This document shows positions 34,344 through 42,573 of a stretch of DNA of 64,000 nucleotides, piece by piece. The translations under genes and the position numbers were made by a program. Location: NCBI RefSeq assembly GCF_014644535.1, contig NZ_BMKW01000003.1, positions 310,001-374,000 on the forward strand, written 5' to 3'. A model generated the notes under the pieces. It worked only from the letters and a program-made list of their open reading frames with translations. It made no database searches and was not told the DNA's origin. The stretch comes from Neoroseomonas lacus. Lineage in GTDB: Bacteria; Pseudomonadota; Alphaproteobacteria; Acetobacterales; Acetobacteraceae. Every line of letters begins with the position of its first letter. Position 1 is the stretch's first letter.

Positions 34344-35221
34344 GCCGCCAGCGCCGCGTAATCGAGGTTCGCCATCACCTGCACGCGCAGGATGAAGCGC
34401 GGTTCATCCGGCCCGTAATCGGCAACCGCATTGTGCAGCGTGCCGATGTTGTCCCACATCAGAACGTCGCCTTCGTTCCACTCATGCTCGTGGAAGAACT
34501 TCTCCTGCGCCTGGTGGCGGAACAGATAGTCGAGCAGCGCGTCGCTCTCCGCGCGATCCATGCCCTCGACGAACATCGCATAGCCTGAATTGCAGTACAG
34601 CACGCGCTTGCCGGTTATCGGATGCACCCGCACCATCGGCTGCGAGACCGGCGGCTTCTTCGCGCGCTGTTCGGGCGTCAGCGGCCCGCGGATGGAACCG
34701 GGGCGGATGCGCATCATGTCCCAGAACTTCGCGAAGTCATGTATCGCGGTGCGGCCCTCGATCCGCTGCTTCACCTCCGCCGGCAACTCGTCATAGGCCG
34801 CATGCATGTTGCGGAACTGCGTGCAGCCGATCGCGCGCCCATCGCGCCGCGGCACGCGCTTGGCATGCAGCACGTTGGCCAGCGCGATCTCCTTCGAATA
34901 GGACATGTCGGTGTGCCAGCCCTGGCCGGCATCCGACAGGCCGATCGGCTTGCCCGCCTCGTCCTTCATGTTGGACAGGTGCATCACCTCGGGGTGGCCC
35001 TCGGCGTGGAACAGGTTGGCGACGTTGACCTCCAACTCGCCGAAGCGGGACCCGAAGGCGGACAGCGCCGCGGCATCGAGGTCCTGGCCCGGAAAGCACA
35101 GCACGCCATACTGGCCGAGCGCGCGCAGCACGGTCCTGAAATCATCCGGCGACAGGCTGCGGGAAAGGTCGATCCCCTCCACGCGCGCCCCAAGCCCGGC
35201 ATTGTTCGGGGTGATCCGCAT
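34340..35221 (-). CDS. TauD/TfdA family 2-oxoglutarate-dependent dioxygenase
   Basis: A 293-residue Fe(II)/2-oxoglutarate oxygenase. The facial triad is visible as WHTD (H103, D105) and the distal His263 in IGTLHNAVADY, with Arg279 (FILRV) to bind 2-oxoglutarate. The N-terminal GARVEGIDLSRSLSPDDF is typical of the TauD/TfdA group. It may open a sulfonate, phenoxyacetate or quaternary-ammonium substrate. It is first in the TauD-FAH-Bug unit and divergent from the DadA-type dehydrogenase. Confidence 0.9.
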   Translation of the reverse strand: MRITPNNAGLGARVEGIDLSRSLSPDDFRTVLRALGQYGVLCFPGQDLDAAALSAFGSRFGELEVNVANLFHAEGHPEVMHLSNMKDEAGKPIGLSDAGQGWHTDMSYSKEIALANVLHAKRVPRRDGRAIGCTQFRNMHAAYDELPAEVKQRIEGRTAIHDFAKFWDMMRIRPGSIRGPLTPEQRAKKPPVSQPMVRVHPITGKRVLYCNSGYAMFVEGMDRAESDALLDYLFRHQAQEKFFHEHEWNEGDVLMWDNIGTLHNAVADYGPDEPRFILRVQVMANLDYAALAA

Positions 35222-35244
35222 CGGAACGTTCCTCGTTTTGATTG

Positions 35245-35298
35245 GGCGAAAGCCTGCGACGGTACCGCCCGGCCGTCAACGAGGACCGGGCTTTCGCC
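35245..35298. promoter_or_regulatory. 10-bp inverted repeat in the TauD/DadA divergent promoter region
   Basis: GGCGAAAGCC (35245-35254) and GGCTTTCGCC (35289-35298) are perfect complements 34 bases apart, with a CGGTACCG palindrome (35260-35267) between them. It lies between the divergent starts at 35221 and 35319, a good position for a shared operator. Confidence 0.4.
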
Positions 35299-35318
35299 AC
35301 GGCGTGCGCCGGGGCAGC

Positions 35319-36578
35319 ATGGCGACCATGAACACTGATTCTGAACAGCCACGCGTCGTCGTCATCGGCGGCGGCATCGTCGGTCTTTGCGTGGCCTGGC
35401 ATCTCGCGAAGCGCGGAATGCGCCCGCTGGTGCTCGACGCCCGCCAGCCGCATGCCGCGTCATCGGGCAATGCCGGGGCGATCAGCCATGGCTCGGTCGC
35501 CCCGCTCGCCATGCCGGGCGTGCTGCGCCAGGTGCCGAAGATGATGATGGATCCGGCCGGCGCACTGCACATCCCGCTGCGCTACTGGCTGAAGGCGGCG
35601 CCCTGGCTGCTGCGCTTCGTCGCCTCGGCGCGCACCGCGCAGGTCGAGGCGGCGGCGAACGCGCTGGGCTCGCTGTTCTTCGGCACGCTCGACCGCCACA
35701 AGGAAATCCTGCTCGCCGAGGGCGCCACCGACCTCATCCGCGAAGCCGGCCAGATGTACCTCTATCGCGACGACGCGCAGATGGCGAAGGACGCTGCCTC
35801 GCTCGAGCTGCGCCGTCGCCACGGCCTGCGCATGGAAGTGCTCGACCGCGCCGCGCTCGCCGCTCTCGAACCCGCGGTCTCGCCCGCCTATACCCGCGCC
35901 ATCTACCTGCCCGACCACGGCTCCTGCGTGAATCCCGCCCGCCTGACCGAGGTCGTCGCCTCCGGTATCCGCCGCCAGGGCGGCGAGGTCCGCGAGGCCG
36001 AGGTCCGCGCCATCCGCACCGAGGGTCGCCGCGTCGCCGCCGTGGTGACGGATGACGGCGACATCCCGGCCGACCAGGTGGTGCTCGCCGCCGGCGCTTG
36101 GTCGGCGCGGCTGCTGGCCCCGCTCGGCATCAAGGTGCCGCTCGAAACCCAGCGCGGCTACCACGTCATGCTGCCCGATGCCGGTGTCACGCCCGGCCGC
36201 GTGCTCTCGCCGGCCGACCGCAAGGTATTCATCTCGCCGATGGAGGAGGGCCTGCGCGTCGCCGGCTCGGTCGAGATCGCCGGCCTCGACGCCCCGCCCA
36301 ACGAAGCCCGCGCGCAACTGCTGCTCGGTGACTTGCGCGCCGTCTTCCCCGATGCACGCACCGAAGGCGGCAAGACCTGGATGGGCCATCGCCCCTGCCT
36401 GCCCGACAGCGTGCCGGTGCTCGGCCCGTTGCGCGACTGGCAGGGCATCTGGTGCGCCTTCGGCCATGGCCATCTCGGCCTGACCGGCTCGGCGCCGACC
36501 GGGGCATTGCTCGGCGCGGCGATCGCCGGCGAACGGCCCAATTTCGACTTCGCGCCGTTCCGCGCGGAACGCTTCTAA
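35319..36578 (+). CDS. FAD-dependent D-amino acid dehydrogenase (DadA-like)
   Basis: A 419-residue membrane-associated flavoprotein of the DAO superfamily. The Rossmann motif is VVVIGGGIVGLCVAWHLAKRG, followed by SSGNAGAISHGSVAPLAMPG, the DadA-type N-terminal signature. The C-terminal substrate region has MGHRPCLPDSVPVLG and GHGHLGLTGS. It oxidises D-amino acids or related amines and passes electrons to the respiratory chain. An ATG at 35328 (MNTDSEQ) is an equally possible start; GGGG lies 4 bases before the chosen one. Confidence 0.88.
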   Translation: MATMNTDSEQPRVVVIGGGIVGLCVAWHLAKRGMRPLVLDARQPHAASSGNAGAISHGSVAPLAMPGVLRQVPKMMMDPAGALHIPLRYWLKAAPWLLRFVASARTAQVEAAANALGSLFFGTLDRHKEILLAEGATDLIREAGQMYLYRDDAQMAKDAASLELRRRHGLRMEVLDRAALAALEPAVSPAYTRAIYLPDHGSCVNPARLTEVVASGIRRQGGEVREAEVRAIRTEGRRVAAVVTDDGDIPADQVVLAAGAWSARLLAPLGIKVPLETQRGYHVMLPDAGVTPGRVLSPADRKVFISPMEEGLRVAGSVEIAGLDAPPNEARAQLLLGDLRAVFPDARTEGGKTWMGHRPCLPDSVPVLGPLRDWQGIWCAFGHGHLGLTGSAPTGALLGAAIAGERPNFDFAPFRAERF

Positions 36579-36669
36579 TGTGGGATGGTTGCTGCCGCGA
36601 ACGCCGCGGCCTGAATCACGCGCAATCGGCGGGAGCCTGGCGCGCGAACGACGGTGACCGCACCACGCT

Positions 36670-37203
36670 CTACAGCGCGAAGACCACCGCGCCCGTGAAG
36701 CGCAGCACCGGCGGGTCGGCATCGTCTGTCACCGGATAATAGGCTGGGATGCCCGTCGTCTCCTGCGAACCGTTCATCGGGTCCAGGATCGTCCATTCAT
36801 CCGCCCGCGCATCGGCATAGCCGACGACGACGAAATGCCCGACCACCGTGGCATCCACCTCCCATTCGGCAAAGGCCAGCGCAGGCTTGCCGAAATGCAC
36901 GCGCCGATGAAGCGCGCTGCGCAGGTCGCCCGTGCTGGCGAAGGTCTCCACCTGGTTCGGCACCGCCATGCTGCGCAACACGCCCGAGAGGTTGTTGATC
37001 TCCGCCCCGGTCGAATGGTTCCACGGCTTCGGATAGGCCTGCGACAGCGCGATCACCCCACCCTCATCGGCGATCGGGTCGGCGTGATAGACATTCGCCC
37101 ACATGATCAGGCAGCAGGCCGGCCCGCAGGTCACCTGCGTCTTCTGCCGATAGGTCTTGTAGGTGCGATTGTGCTTGTCGGTGAAGCTGGTCATCGCGGT
37201 CAT
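36670..37203 (-). CDS. Papain-like cysteine peptidase domain protein (C39/C70-like)
   Basis: A 177-residue protein that I recognise only by fold motif. QVTCGPACCLIMWANVY gives a catalytic Cys26 preceded by an oxyanion-type Gln23. GHFVVVGYAD supplies His123, and TILDPMNGS supplies Asp141. The C-H-D order and spacings (97 and 18) match the Peptidase_C39-like and AvrRpt2/C70-type papain fold. There is no signal peptide or transporter domain, so it is not a bacteriocin exporter. The start ATG at 37203 has AAGG upstream; 37194 is an alternative. A small membrane protein gene lies 128 bases upstream on the same strand. Confidence 0.65.
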   Translation of the reverse strand: MTAMTSFTDKHNRTYKTYRQKTQVTCGPACCLIMWANVYHADPIADEGGVIALSQAYPKPWNHSTGAEINNLSGVLRSMAVPNQVETFASTGDLRSALHRRVHFGKPALAFAEWEVDATVVGHFVVVGYADARADEWTILDPMNGSQETTGIPAYYPVTDDADPPVLRFTGAVVFAL

Positions 37204-37331
37204 CGGCGCTGCCTTTTCGGGTCGGCCATGCTCGGCCGATCCGACTCTGCATCAAACGCCGCGCTCCCGCTGTGAAGCAGATCGCAGTGCCGCGCGGCTC
37301 CGTCAGCCACGCCATGCTCGCAGGCGCCGCG

Positions 37332-37601
37332 TCAGCCGCGCGGCATCTGCCAGGCCACCAGCATCGCAATGGCCGCCGGCACCGCGAAATTCACCAGCAG
37401 GATGGGCAACTCCTGCATCACCGTGTAGCCGGCCCGCGCCACGCCCACCCACATGTTCACGAGCGCCACCAGCAGCCATGCCGCCACGAAAGCCTGCGCG
37501 CCGGTCGCCGAGCCCGTGAACCCATGCCCCCACAGCCAACCGAACAGCACGAACACGCCGAGCAGTAGCACGCCACCCAGCATCACCAGGACCATATGCA
37601 T
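37332..37601 (-). CDS. Small integral membrane protein, unknown function
   Basis: An 89-residue hydrophobic protein with three predicted transmembrane helices: MHMVLVMLGGVLLLGVFVLF, then AFVAAWLLVALVNMWVGVA, then LPILLVNFAVPAAIAMLVAW. I do not recognise the family. It lies between the Fe-alcohol dehydrogenase and the C39-like peptidase genes on the same strand, and could be an accessory or protective partner of the latter or simply unrelated. Confidence 0.6.
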   Translation of the reverse strand: MHMVLVMLGGVLLLGVFVLFGWLWGHGFTGSATGAQAFVAAWLLVALVNMWVGVARAGYTVMQELPILLVNFAVPAAIAMLVAWQMPRG

Positions 37602-37647
37602 CGCGCGCCATCTCCGTCATGTCGTCCGCGACGATAGCGGCATCGCG

Positions 37648-38799
37648 TCACAGCGCGAGCGCCAGAATCGCCTCCAGATCGGCCGCAGTGCGGATCGGCC
37701 GCGGATTGGTCGCGATCGGCGCATCCCCGGTCCACCGCGCGGCGAGCCCCGGGATTTCCGCGGCCGTGATGCCCCGCTCCGACAACCGCGTCGGCAGGCC
37801 GAGGCCGCGCACGAAGGCCTCGATCGCCGCCCCCGCTTCCTCGCCGCCGAACAGATGCGCGAGGTCGCGCTGGCGATGCTCATTCACCGGTGCGTTCCAT
37901 CGCATCACCGCATGCAGCATCAGGCATGACGTGATGCCGTGCGGCACGCCGCGCGCCGCCCCCAGGATGTAGCCGAGCCCATGGCTCGCCCCCACCGGCA
38001 CGCCGGCCCAGCCGCCCATCACCGACAGCCACATCGCCTCCTGGCACAGCGTGCGCGCGGCGAGGTCCTCCGGGTGCCGCTTCACCCGCGGCAGCCCCTC
38101 GGCCAGCATCACCATGGCCTGGCGCGACACCGCATCCGAGAAGGCCCGCGGCTGCGTCGAACACCAGCGTTCCGCCGCATGGTCGAGCGCCCGGATGCCT
38201 GACGACAACAGCAACTCCGCCGGCGTCTCCAGCGTCGCCGCCGGATCGAGGATCACGGCCCGCGGCACCATCCACGGGTCGAGCGCGCGATACTTCCGCC
38301 CCGCCGCGATATCCGTGTAGCCCGCATTGGGCGCGAATTCGGCCGCCGAGAGCGTGGTCGGCACCGCGACGATGCGCGGGCTGGGCGCCGCCCCATCCCA
38401 GAACGCCGGCGCCGCCCCACGCGACGCCGCCGCGCCGATCAGCGAACCCGCCTCGGTGATGCCGCGCCAGACCGCCAGGCACGCCACCTTCGACCCATCG
38501 ATCACCGACCCACCGCCAAGCGCGACGATGAGGTCGGCTTCCTGCTCGCGCATCAGCGCCGCCAGCGCGAGCACGTCCTCGACCGGGCTATGCGCGCGCA
38601 TGGCGGCGAAGACGCCAACCAGCCGTTCGCCGATCGCCGCCTTAGCCGAAGCGACCAGCGCGCCATGGGCGAGCGAGCGTGTCGTGACCAGCACGATGCG
38701 CGCGGCATCGGCGGTCTCGCGCGGCAGCGCCTCGGCCAGGGCGGCGCCGTGATAGACGCGGCCCTGGGCGGGCCATTGGTGCAGGCTCGCTCCGCTCAT
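37648..38799 (-). CDS. Iron-containing alcohol dehydrogenase family (maleylacetate reductase-like)
   Basis: A 383-residue group-III alcohol dehydrogenase-fold enzyme. The NAD-binding ADLIVALGGGSVIDGSKVA is at residues ~82-100, and the metal-ligand region is VPVGASHGLGYILG with a further His in GVPHGITSCLMLHAVM. Short length and PTTLSAAEFAPNAG resemble maleylacetate reductases, so reduction of a ring-cleavage product is possible. The start ATG at 38799 has GGAGGAGG upstream; the longer reading to 38850 lacks a better site. Confidence 0.86.
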   Translation of the reverse strand: MSGASLHQWPAQGRVYHGAALAEALPRETADAARIVLVTTRSLAHGALVASAKAAIGERLVGVFAAMRAHSPVEDVLALAALMREQEADLIVALGGGSVIDGSKVACLAVWRGITEAGSLIGAAASRGAAPAFWDGAAPSPRIVAVPTTLSAAEFAPNAGYTDIAAGRKYRALDPWMVPRAVILDPAATLETPAELLLSSGIRALDHAAERWCSTQPRAFSDAVSRQAMVMLAEGLPRVKRHPEDLAARTLCQEAMWLSVMGGWAGVPVGASHGLGYILGAARGVPHGITSCLMLHAVMRWNAPVNEHRQRDLAHLFGGEEAGAAIEAFVRGLGLPTRLSERGITAAEIPGLAARWTGDAPIATNPRPIRTAADLEAILALAL

Positions 38800-38913
38800 C
38801 CGATCCTCCTCCTCCCGCGACTGTGTCCGGCGCCGCGCTTGCGCCATCACCGATGCGGGTGCTTCATTTCGCGCCGGGATTCATCGCCTGAGAAGCGATG
38901 CAAGGAGCAGATC

Positions 38914-39570
38914 ATGCAACCCGACGCCGGCTTCGGCCATGGCATCAATCAGGATTTCTGGCTCGGCGGTGTTATCGACCGCCTGCTCCAGGGCGGCATC
39001 TGCATGGCGCTCGTCTTCGAATGGGCCAAGGGCTACGTGTCGGGCAACGACCCGGCGCATCTGCTCGGCCCGCTCTTCGACCAGAGCGGGCCCGGATGGC
39101 AGCGCGTCCTCTCATTCCAGCGCGCCTATGACTACACCTGGTTCGATGTCGGCCGGCACCAGACCTATCCGGCCTTCCACCAGACCATCGCCGACGCCTC
39201 CGCCCGCTTCATCCCGCAGGCCGGGCGGCGCGAAGGCATGACGGTCACCCGCGTGCTCGACACGCCCTCGGCGCTGATGTGCCGCCAGCGGCTGCAATCC
39301 ATGGCGGCCGGCGATGTCGTGATGCTGGCGATCGACGGAGACGGCAATGCCGGCGAGGCGCACGGCATCTGGGGCCATGTCGTCGGCGTTTCCTACTGCA
39401 ATGGCTACAGCGGGCTGCGGCCACGCTATTTCGACCCGAACACCGGCTTCTTCACCATCGACGATGCCGGGCTGATCGGCGGCGAGGTGATCGACACCCT
39501 CGACCAAGTCTACCACGCCGGCGCCGGCCTCAATATCCGCGGCTACACCCTCTACGAATGCACCCGCTGA
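38914..39570 (+). CDS. YopT-type (peptidase C58-like) cysteine protease domain protein
   Basis: A 218-residue stand-alone protein. LLQGGICMALVFEWAKGYVS places a candidate catalytic Cys30 in the GG.C..L...W context of YopT/AvrPphB peptidases. His155 is in GIWGHVVGVSY, and Asp174 is in YFDPNTGFF, which matches the DPN.G.F motif of family C58. Spacings (125 and 19) are close to those of YopT. There is no signal peptide or visible secretion domain, and no type III genes are nearby. A small CATCGC/GCGATG hairpin (38882-38900) sits just before the Shine-Dalgarno AAGGAG. Function unknown. Confidence 0.65.
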   Translation: MQPDAGFGHGINQDFWLGGVIDRLLQGGICMALVFEWAKGYVSGNDPAHLLGPLFDQSGPGWQRVLSFQRAYDYTWFDVGRHQTYPAFHQTIADASARFIPQAGRREGMTVTRVLDTPSALMCRQRLQSMAAGDVVMLAIDGDGNAGEAHGIWGHVVGVSYCNGYSGLRPRYFDPNTGFFTIDDAGLIGGEVIDTLDQVYHAGAGLNIRGYTLYECTR

Positions 39571-39575
39571 CGGTG

Positions 39576-39600
39576 GCGGGGCGCGCCGCACGCGCCCCGC
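39576..39600. terminator. Perfect 10-bp GC hairpin between convergent genes
   Basis: GCGGGGCGCG (39576-39585) and CGCGCCCCGC (39591-39600) around a CCGCA loop, between the C58-like gene stop (39570) and the flavin monooxygenase stop (39608). Very stable; it probably terminates both directions despite lacking a T-run. Confidence 0.65.
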
Positions 39601-39607
39601 CCGCCGC

Positions 39608-40720
39608 CTATTGCGCGGCCGCCAGCGAGGCCTGCCGCGGCGGCACCAGATGCTTCACCCGCGGCAGCACTTCCGACTGCAACAGGCCGAGCGACGTCTT
39701 CCACGCCTCCGGGTTCTCGACATAGTCGAAGCCGAACACCAGCAATTGCCCGAAGCCGCCGACGTCCTCGTAGATGCGCTCGATCTTCTCGGCGACGGTC
39801 TTCGGGCTGCCGATGATCCAGTTGTGCTTGGCGCAGTATTCGACCGTGACGTCTGAATCCGGCACGTCCGGTTCATGCTTCAGGTAGTCCTTGAAGCCGA
39901 ACTGCGCGAGCAGCTGGAGGAAGTACTCCCGCATCATCCGCCCCATATGCGACCCGACGGAGAGGCGCCAAGCTTCCTCATCCGTCTCGGCGACGAAAAT
40001 CTCGCGTACTAGGCGCCAATCTCCGCGCCAGGGGATGCGGCCGGATTTGCGCGCGCCGGTTTCCACGCTGTCCCAATGGCTCTTCACATAGGCCGGATTG
40101 AGGTTGAGCGACATCGGCAGGTAGCCGCGTTCGCCCGCCAGCTTCAACGTGTCCGAATTCTTCGACAGGCCCGCGACGCCGATCGGCGGATGCGGCGCCT
40201 GCAACGGCTTGATGTGCGGCTTCAGGAACCCGAACATCGTGTCCGGCTTGTCGACCTTCCAATACTTGCCCTCATGGTGCCAAGGCCCGTCCTCGGTCCA
40301 CATCTTCAGGATGATATCGAGGGCCTCGCGCGTCATGTCGCGGTTCTGCCCCGACATGCCATCGACGTTGAACATCGCCCAATCCGACGGCAGCCCCGAC
40401 GCCGCGATGCCGAAATTCAACCGCCCTTCCGACAGGTGGTCCAACATCGCCACGCGGTTCGCGAGCTCCGCCGGGTGGTGATAGGGCAGCAGGAACCCGC
40501 CCGGCCCGATGCGCAGATTCTTGGTCTGCAACAGCGCCTGCGCGATCAGCAGGTCGGGCGAGGGATGCGGCTCCCACGGCGCGGTATGGTGCTCACCGAT
40601 CCAGGCTTCCGAGTAGCCCATCTCATCGAGCCACCGCAGGACCTGCAGATCCCAGTCATGGCCCGCCTTCAGGCCACGCTCGGGCGGGTGGGATGGCATG
40701 GTGAAATAGCCGAATTCCAT
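39608..40720 (-). CDS. LLM-class flavin-dependent monooxygenase (luciferase-like)
   Basis: A 370-residue bacterial-luciferase-like monooxygenase using reduced flavin and O2. Markers are MEFGYFTMPSHPPERG, YSEAWIGEHHTAPW (conserved His pair), GGFLLPYHHPAELANRVAML and SEGRLNFGIAASGLPSDW. It resembles the limonene monooxygenase/alkanal monooxygenase subgroup. The chosen ATG at 40720 has GGAGGA upstream and gives the family N-terminus. No flavin reductase is adjacent. Confidence 0.9.
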   Translation of the reverse strand: MEFGYFTMPSHPPERGLKAGHDWDLQVLRWLDEMGYSEAWIGEHHTAPWEPHPSPDLLIAQALLQTKNLRIGPGGFLLPYHHPAELANRVAMLDHLSEGRLNFGIAASGLPSDWAMFNVDGMSGQNRDMTREALDIILKMWTEDGPWHHEGKYWKVDKPDTMFGFLKPHIKPLQAPHPPIGVAGLSKNSDTLKLAGERGYLPMSLNLNPAYVKSHWDSVETGARKSGRIPWRGDWRLVREIFVAETDEEAWRLSVGSHMGRMMREYFLQLLAQFGFKDYLKHEPDVPDSDVTVEYCAKHNWIIGSPKTVAEKIERIYEDVGGFGQLLVFGFDYVENPEAWKTSLGLLQSEVLPRVKHLVPPRQASLAAAQ

Positions 40721-40852
40721 CGGTCGCTTCCTCCTGCATACCGGTCTGTGCCGGCTGGCGCGAAGGATCGACCTGCTCGCGAAGCCGCGCAACCGAAAAG
40801 AGAAGCGCGGCCAATCACTACTCGTGGACCGTGGCTGTGGCCGTCGCTGGAG

Positions 40853-40950
40853 CGGCTTCCGTTCGCTTCGGGTCACGGAGGCCTCTCTGAGACGACTGTT
40901 TTGGCGAGCATCTCCACCCGATCAGTTGATTTCACCTGATCGGGATCTGC
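40853..40950 (+). repeat. Palindromic intergenic repeat, copy A
   Basis: About 100 bases beginning CGGCTTCCGTTCGC and containing GCGAGCATC, then a hairpin CCCGATCAG (40917-40925) with CTGATCGGG (40936-40944). The same layout recurs at 45648-45747 with a compensatory base-pair change in the stem. It lies in the 291-base gap between the flavin monooxygenase gene and the next plus-strand gene; the rest of the gap holds nothing I can name. Confidence 0.65.
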
Positions 40951-41011
40951 CCTAGGCTGCCCCCGCGCGTCAGAACGCAATGCCAGAACCCAAAAGAAGT
41001 TGGAGGAAACC

Positions 41012-41461
41012 ATGCCATCAGGACATCGTCGTGACGTGCTCGCCGGCGCGGCCGCGCTGACTGGCTTCGCCCTCGTCTCGGGCGAGGCGTCGGCCCAGGA
41101 TCAGGCCGCCGTCGCCAGCGCGGTTGAGGCGCTGACCAAGGCCATGTTGGATGTGGATCGCGAGAAGCTTCTTGCTCTGACCGCCGAGCAACTCAGCTAC
41201 GGCCACTCCGCCGGCCGCATCGAGAACCGTCAGCAATTCGTGGACAACCTACTCTCCCGCGCCAGCGCCTTCCGCAAGATCGAGCTGAGCGACCAGACCA
41301 TCGGCATGGTCGGCACTACCGCCATCGTGCGCCACCTGTTCGTGGGCGAGACGGTGAACCCGCAGGGCCAGGTCAGTCCGGTGCGGATCGGCGTGTTGCA
41401 GGTGTGGCAGAAGCCGGGTGCCACCTGGGCGCTGCTGGCCCGCCAGGCCTACCGCCTGTGA
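41012..41461 (+). CDS. Exported NTF2-like (DUF4440/SnoaL-type) protein
   Basis: A 149-residue protein. It begins with a twin-arginine-like signal (SGHRRDVLAGAAALTGFALV, cleavage near EASAQ, residue ~29). The rest is a cystatin/NTF2-fold domain: AVEALTKAMLDVDREKLLAL, YGHSAGRIENRQQFVDNLL and the C-terminal LQVWQKPGATWALLARQAYRL. Such DUF4440-type proteins are small ligand-binding or unassigned. The ATG at 41012 has TTGGAGGA upstream. Repeat copy A lies just upstream. Confidence 0.78.
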   Translation: MPSGHRRDVLAGAAALTGFALVSGEASAQDQAAVASAVEALTKAMLDVDREKLLALTAEQLSYGHSAGRIENRQQFVDNLLSRASAFRKIELSDQTIGMVGTTAIVRHLFVGETVNPQGQVSPVRIGVLQVWQKPGATWALLARQAYRL

Positions 41462-41467
41462 AGGGGT

Positions 41468-41490
41468 GGGGCGGGCAGCGCGCCCGCCCC
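41468..41490. terminator. Perfect 9-bp GC hairpin between convergent genes
   Basis: GGGGCGGGC (41468-41476) and GCCCGCCCC (41482-41490) with an AGCGC loop, 7 bases after the NTF2-like gene stop and just before the end of the convergent amino-acid receptor gene. Confidence 0.6.
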
Positions 41491-41497
41491 CTCCGGT

Positions 41498-42523
41498 TCA
41501 GCGCATCGGCCAGGAATACATCAGCCCGCCATCGGTCCACAGCCGGTTCAGCCCACGCTCCAGCCCGATCGGCGTGTTCGGCCCGATGGTGCGGTCGAAC
41601 AGCTCGCCATAGTTCCCCACCGCGCGGATCGCGTTGTAGGCCCAGTTCGTATCGAGCTTCAGCGCATTGCCCAGCAGCGGATCCACGCCCAGCAGGCGCC
41701 GGATTTCCGGATTGGTGCTGGTGCGGCGCATCTCCTCGGCATTCTGGCTGGTCACGCCAAGTTCCTCGGCATTGATCAGTGCCGAGATCGTCCAGCGGAT
41801 CACGTCGAACCATTCCTGGTCGTCGCGCCGCACGACCGGCCCATAGGGCTCCTTCGAGAAACGCTGCGGCAGGATCACGAAATCATCCGGCCGGGAGAAC
41901 TGGCTGCGCAGGGCGGCAAGCTGCGTCGCATCCGTGCCGATCGCGTCGCAGCGGCCGGCCTGGAGCGAGAGCGCATTGTCCTGCATGCGTTCCTGCAGCA
42001 CCGGGGTGAACTGGATGTTGTTCGAGCGGAACCAGTCGGTCGTCACCAGCTCATTCGTCGTGCCGGGGGACAGGCAGATGGTCATGCCGTCCATTTCCTT
42101 CGGGTCGCGGATATTCGCATCCCGCCGCACCATGAAGCCGTGGCCGTCATACAGGTTGGCGATGGTCAGCCGCAGCCCGAGCGTCGTGTCGCGCGTCATC
42201 GACAGCGTGGTCTGGCGGATCAGCACGTCGATCTCGCCCGATTGCAGCGCGGTGAAGCGCTGCACCGCGGTCAGCGGCACGAAGCGCACCTTGTTCGGGT
42301 CGCCCAGCACGGCGGCCGCGACGGCGCGGCACAGATCGGCATCCATGCCGCGCCAGACGCCCTGGCTGTCCGGCAGGGAGAAGCCGGCCACGCCGACATT
42401 GACGCCGCAGGCCAGGATGCCGCGGCTCTTGATGCCATCGAGTGTCGTACCGGCCATGGCCGGCGCGCCGGCGCCGATCGCGATCGCGGCAGCAAGGCCG
42501 GCGATCCATCGTGTGACTTTCAT
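41498..42523 (-). CDS. Amino-acid ABC transporter substrate-binding protein (AapJ-like)
   Basis: A 341-residue family-3 solute-binding protein with a Sec signal (IAGLAAAIAIGAGAPAMA). The mature part has TLDGIKSRGILACGVNVGVA, FSLPDSQGVWRGMDADLCRA and DVLIRQTTLSMTRDTTLG, which match the general L-amino acid receptor AapJ/BztA. No aapQMP genes follow; the receptor is orphaned here and may feed a transporter elsewhere. The ATG has AGGAGGAACGC upstream. Confidence 0.9.
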   Translation of the reverse strand: MKVTRWIAGLAAAIAIGAGAPAMAGTTLDGIKSRGILACGVNVGVAGFSLPDSQGVWRGMDADLCRAVAAAVLGDPNKVRFVPLTAVQRFTALQSGEIDVLIRQTTLSMTRDTTLGLRLTIANLYDGHGFMVRRDANIRDPKEMDGMTICLSPGTTNELVTTDWFRSNNIQFTPVLQERMQDNALSLQAGRCDAIGTDATQLAALRSQFSRPDDFVILPQRFSKEPYGPVVRRDDQEWFDVIRWTISALINAEELGVTSQNAEEMRRTSTNPEIRRLLGVDPLLGNALKLDTNWAYNAIRAVGNYGELFDRTIGPNTPIGLERGLNRLWTDGGLMYSWPMR

Positions 42524-42573
42524 TCTGCGTTCCTCCTTTGCAGCCTGACTTGGCCGCCATGATGCCGTCGTGC

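Noticed and set aside
36594..36610. GCCGCG/CGCGGC hairpin after the DadA-type gene
   Set aside because: Only six pairs in GC-rich DNA with no supporting T-run; could be a terminator but is not distinguishable from background.
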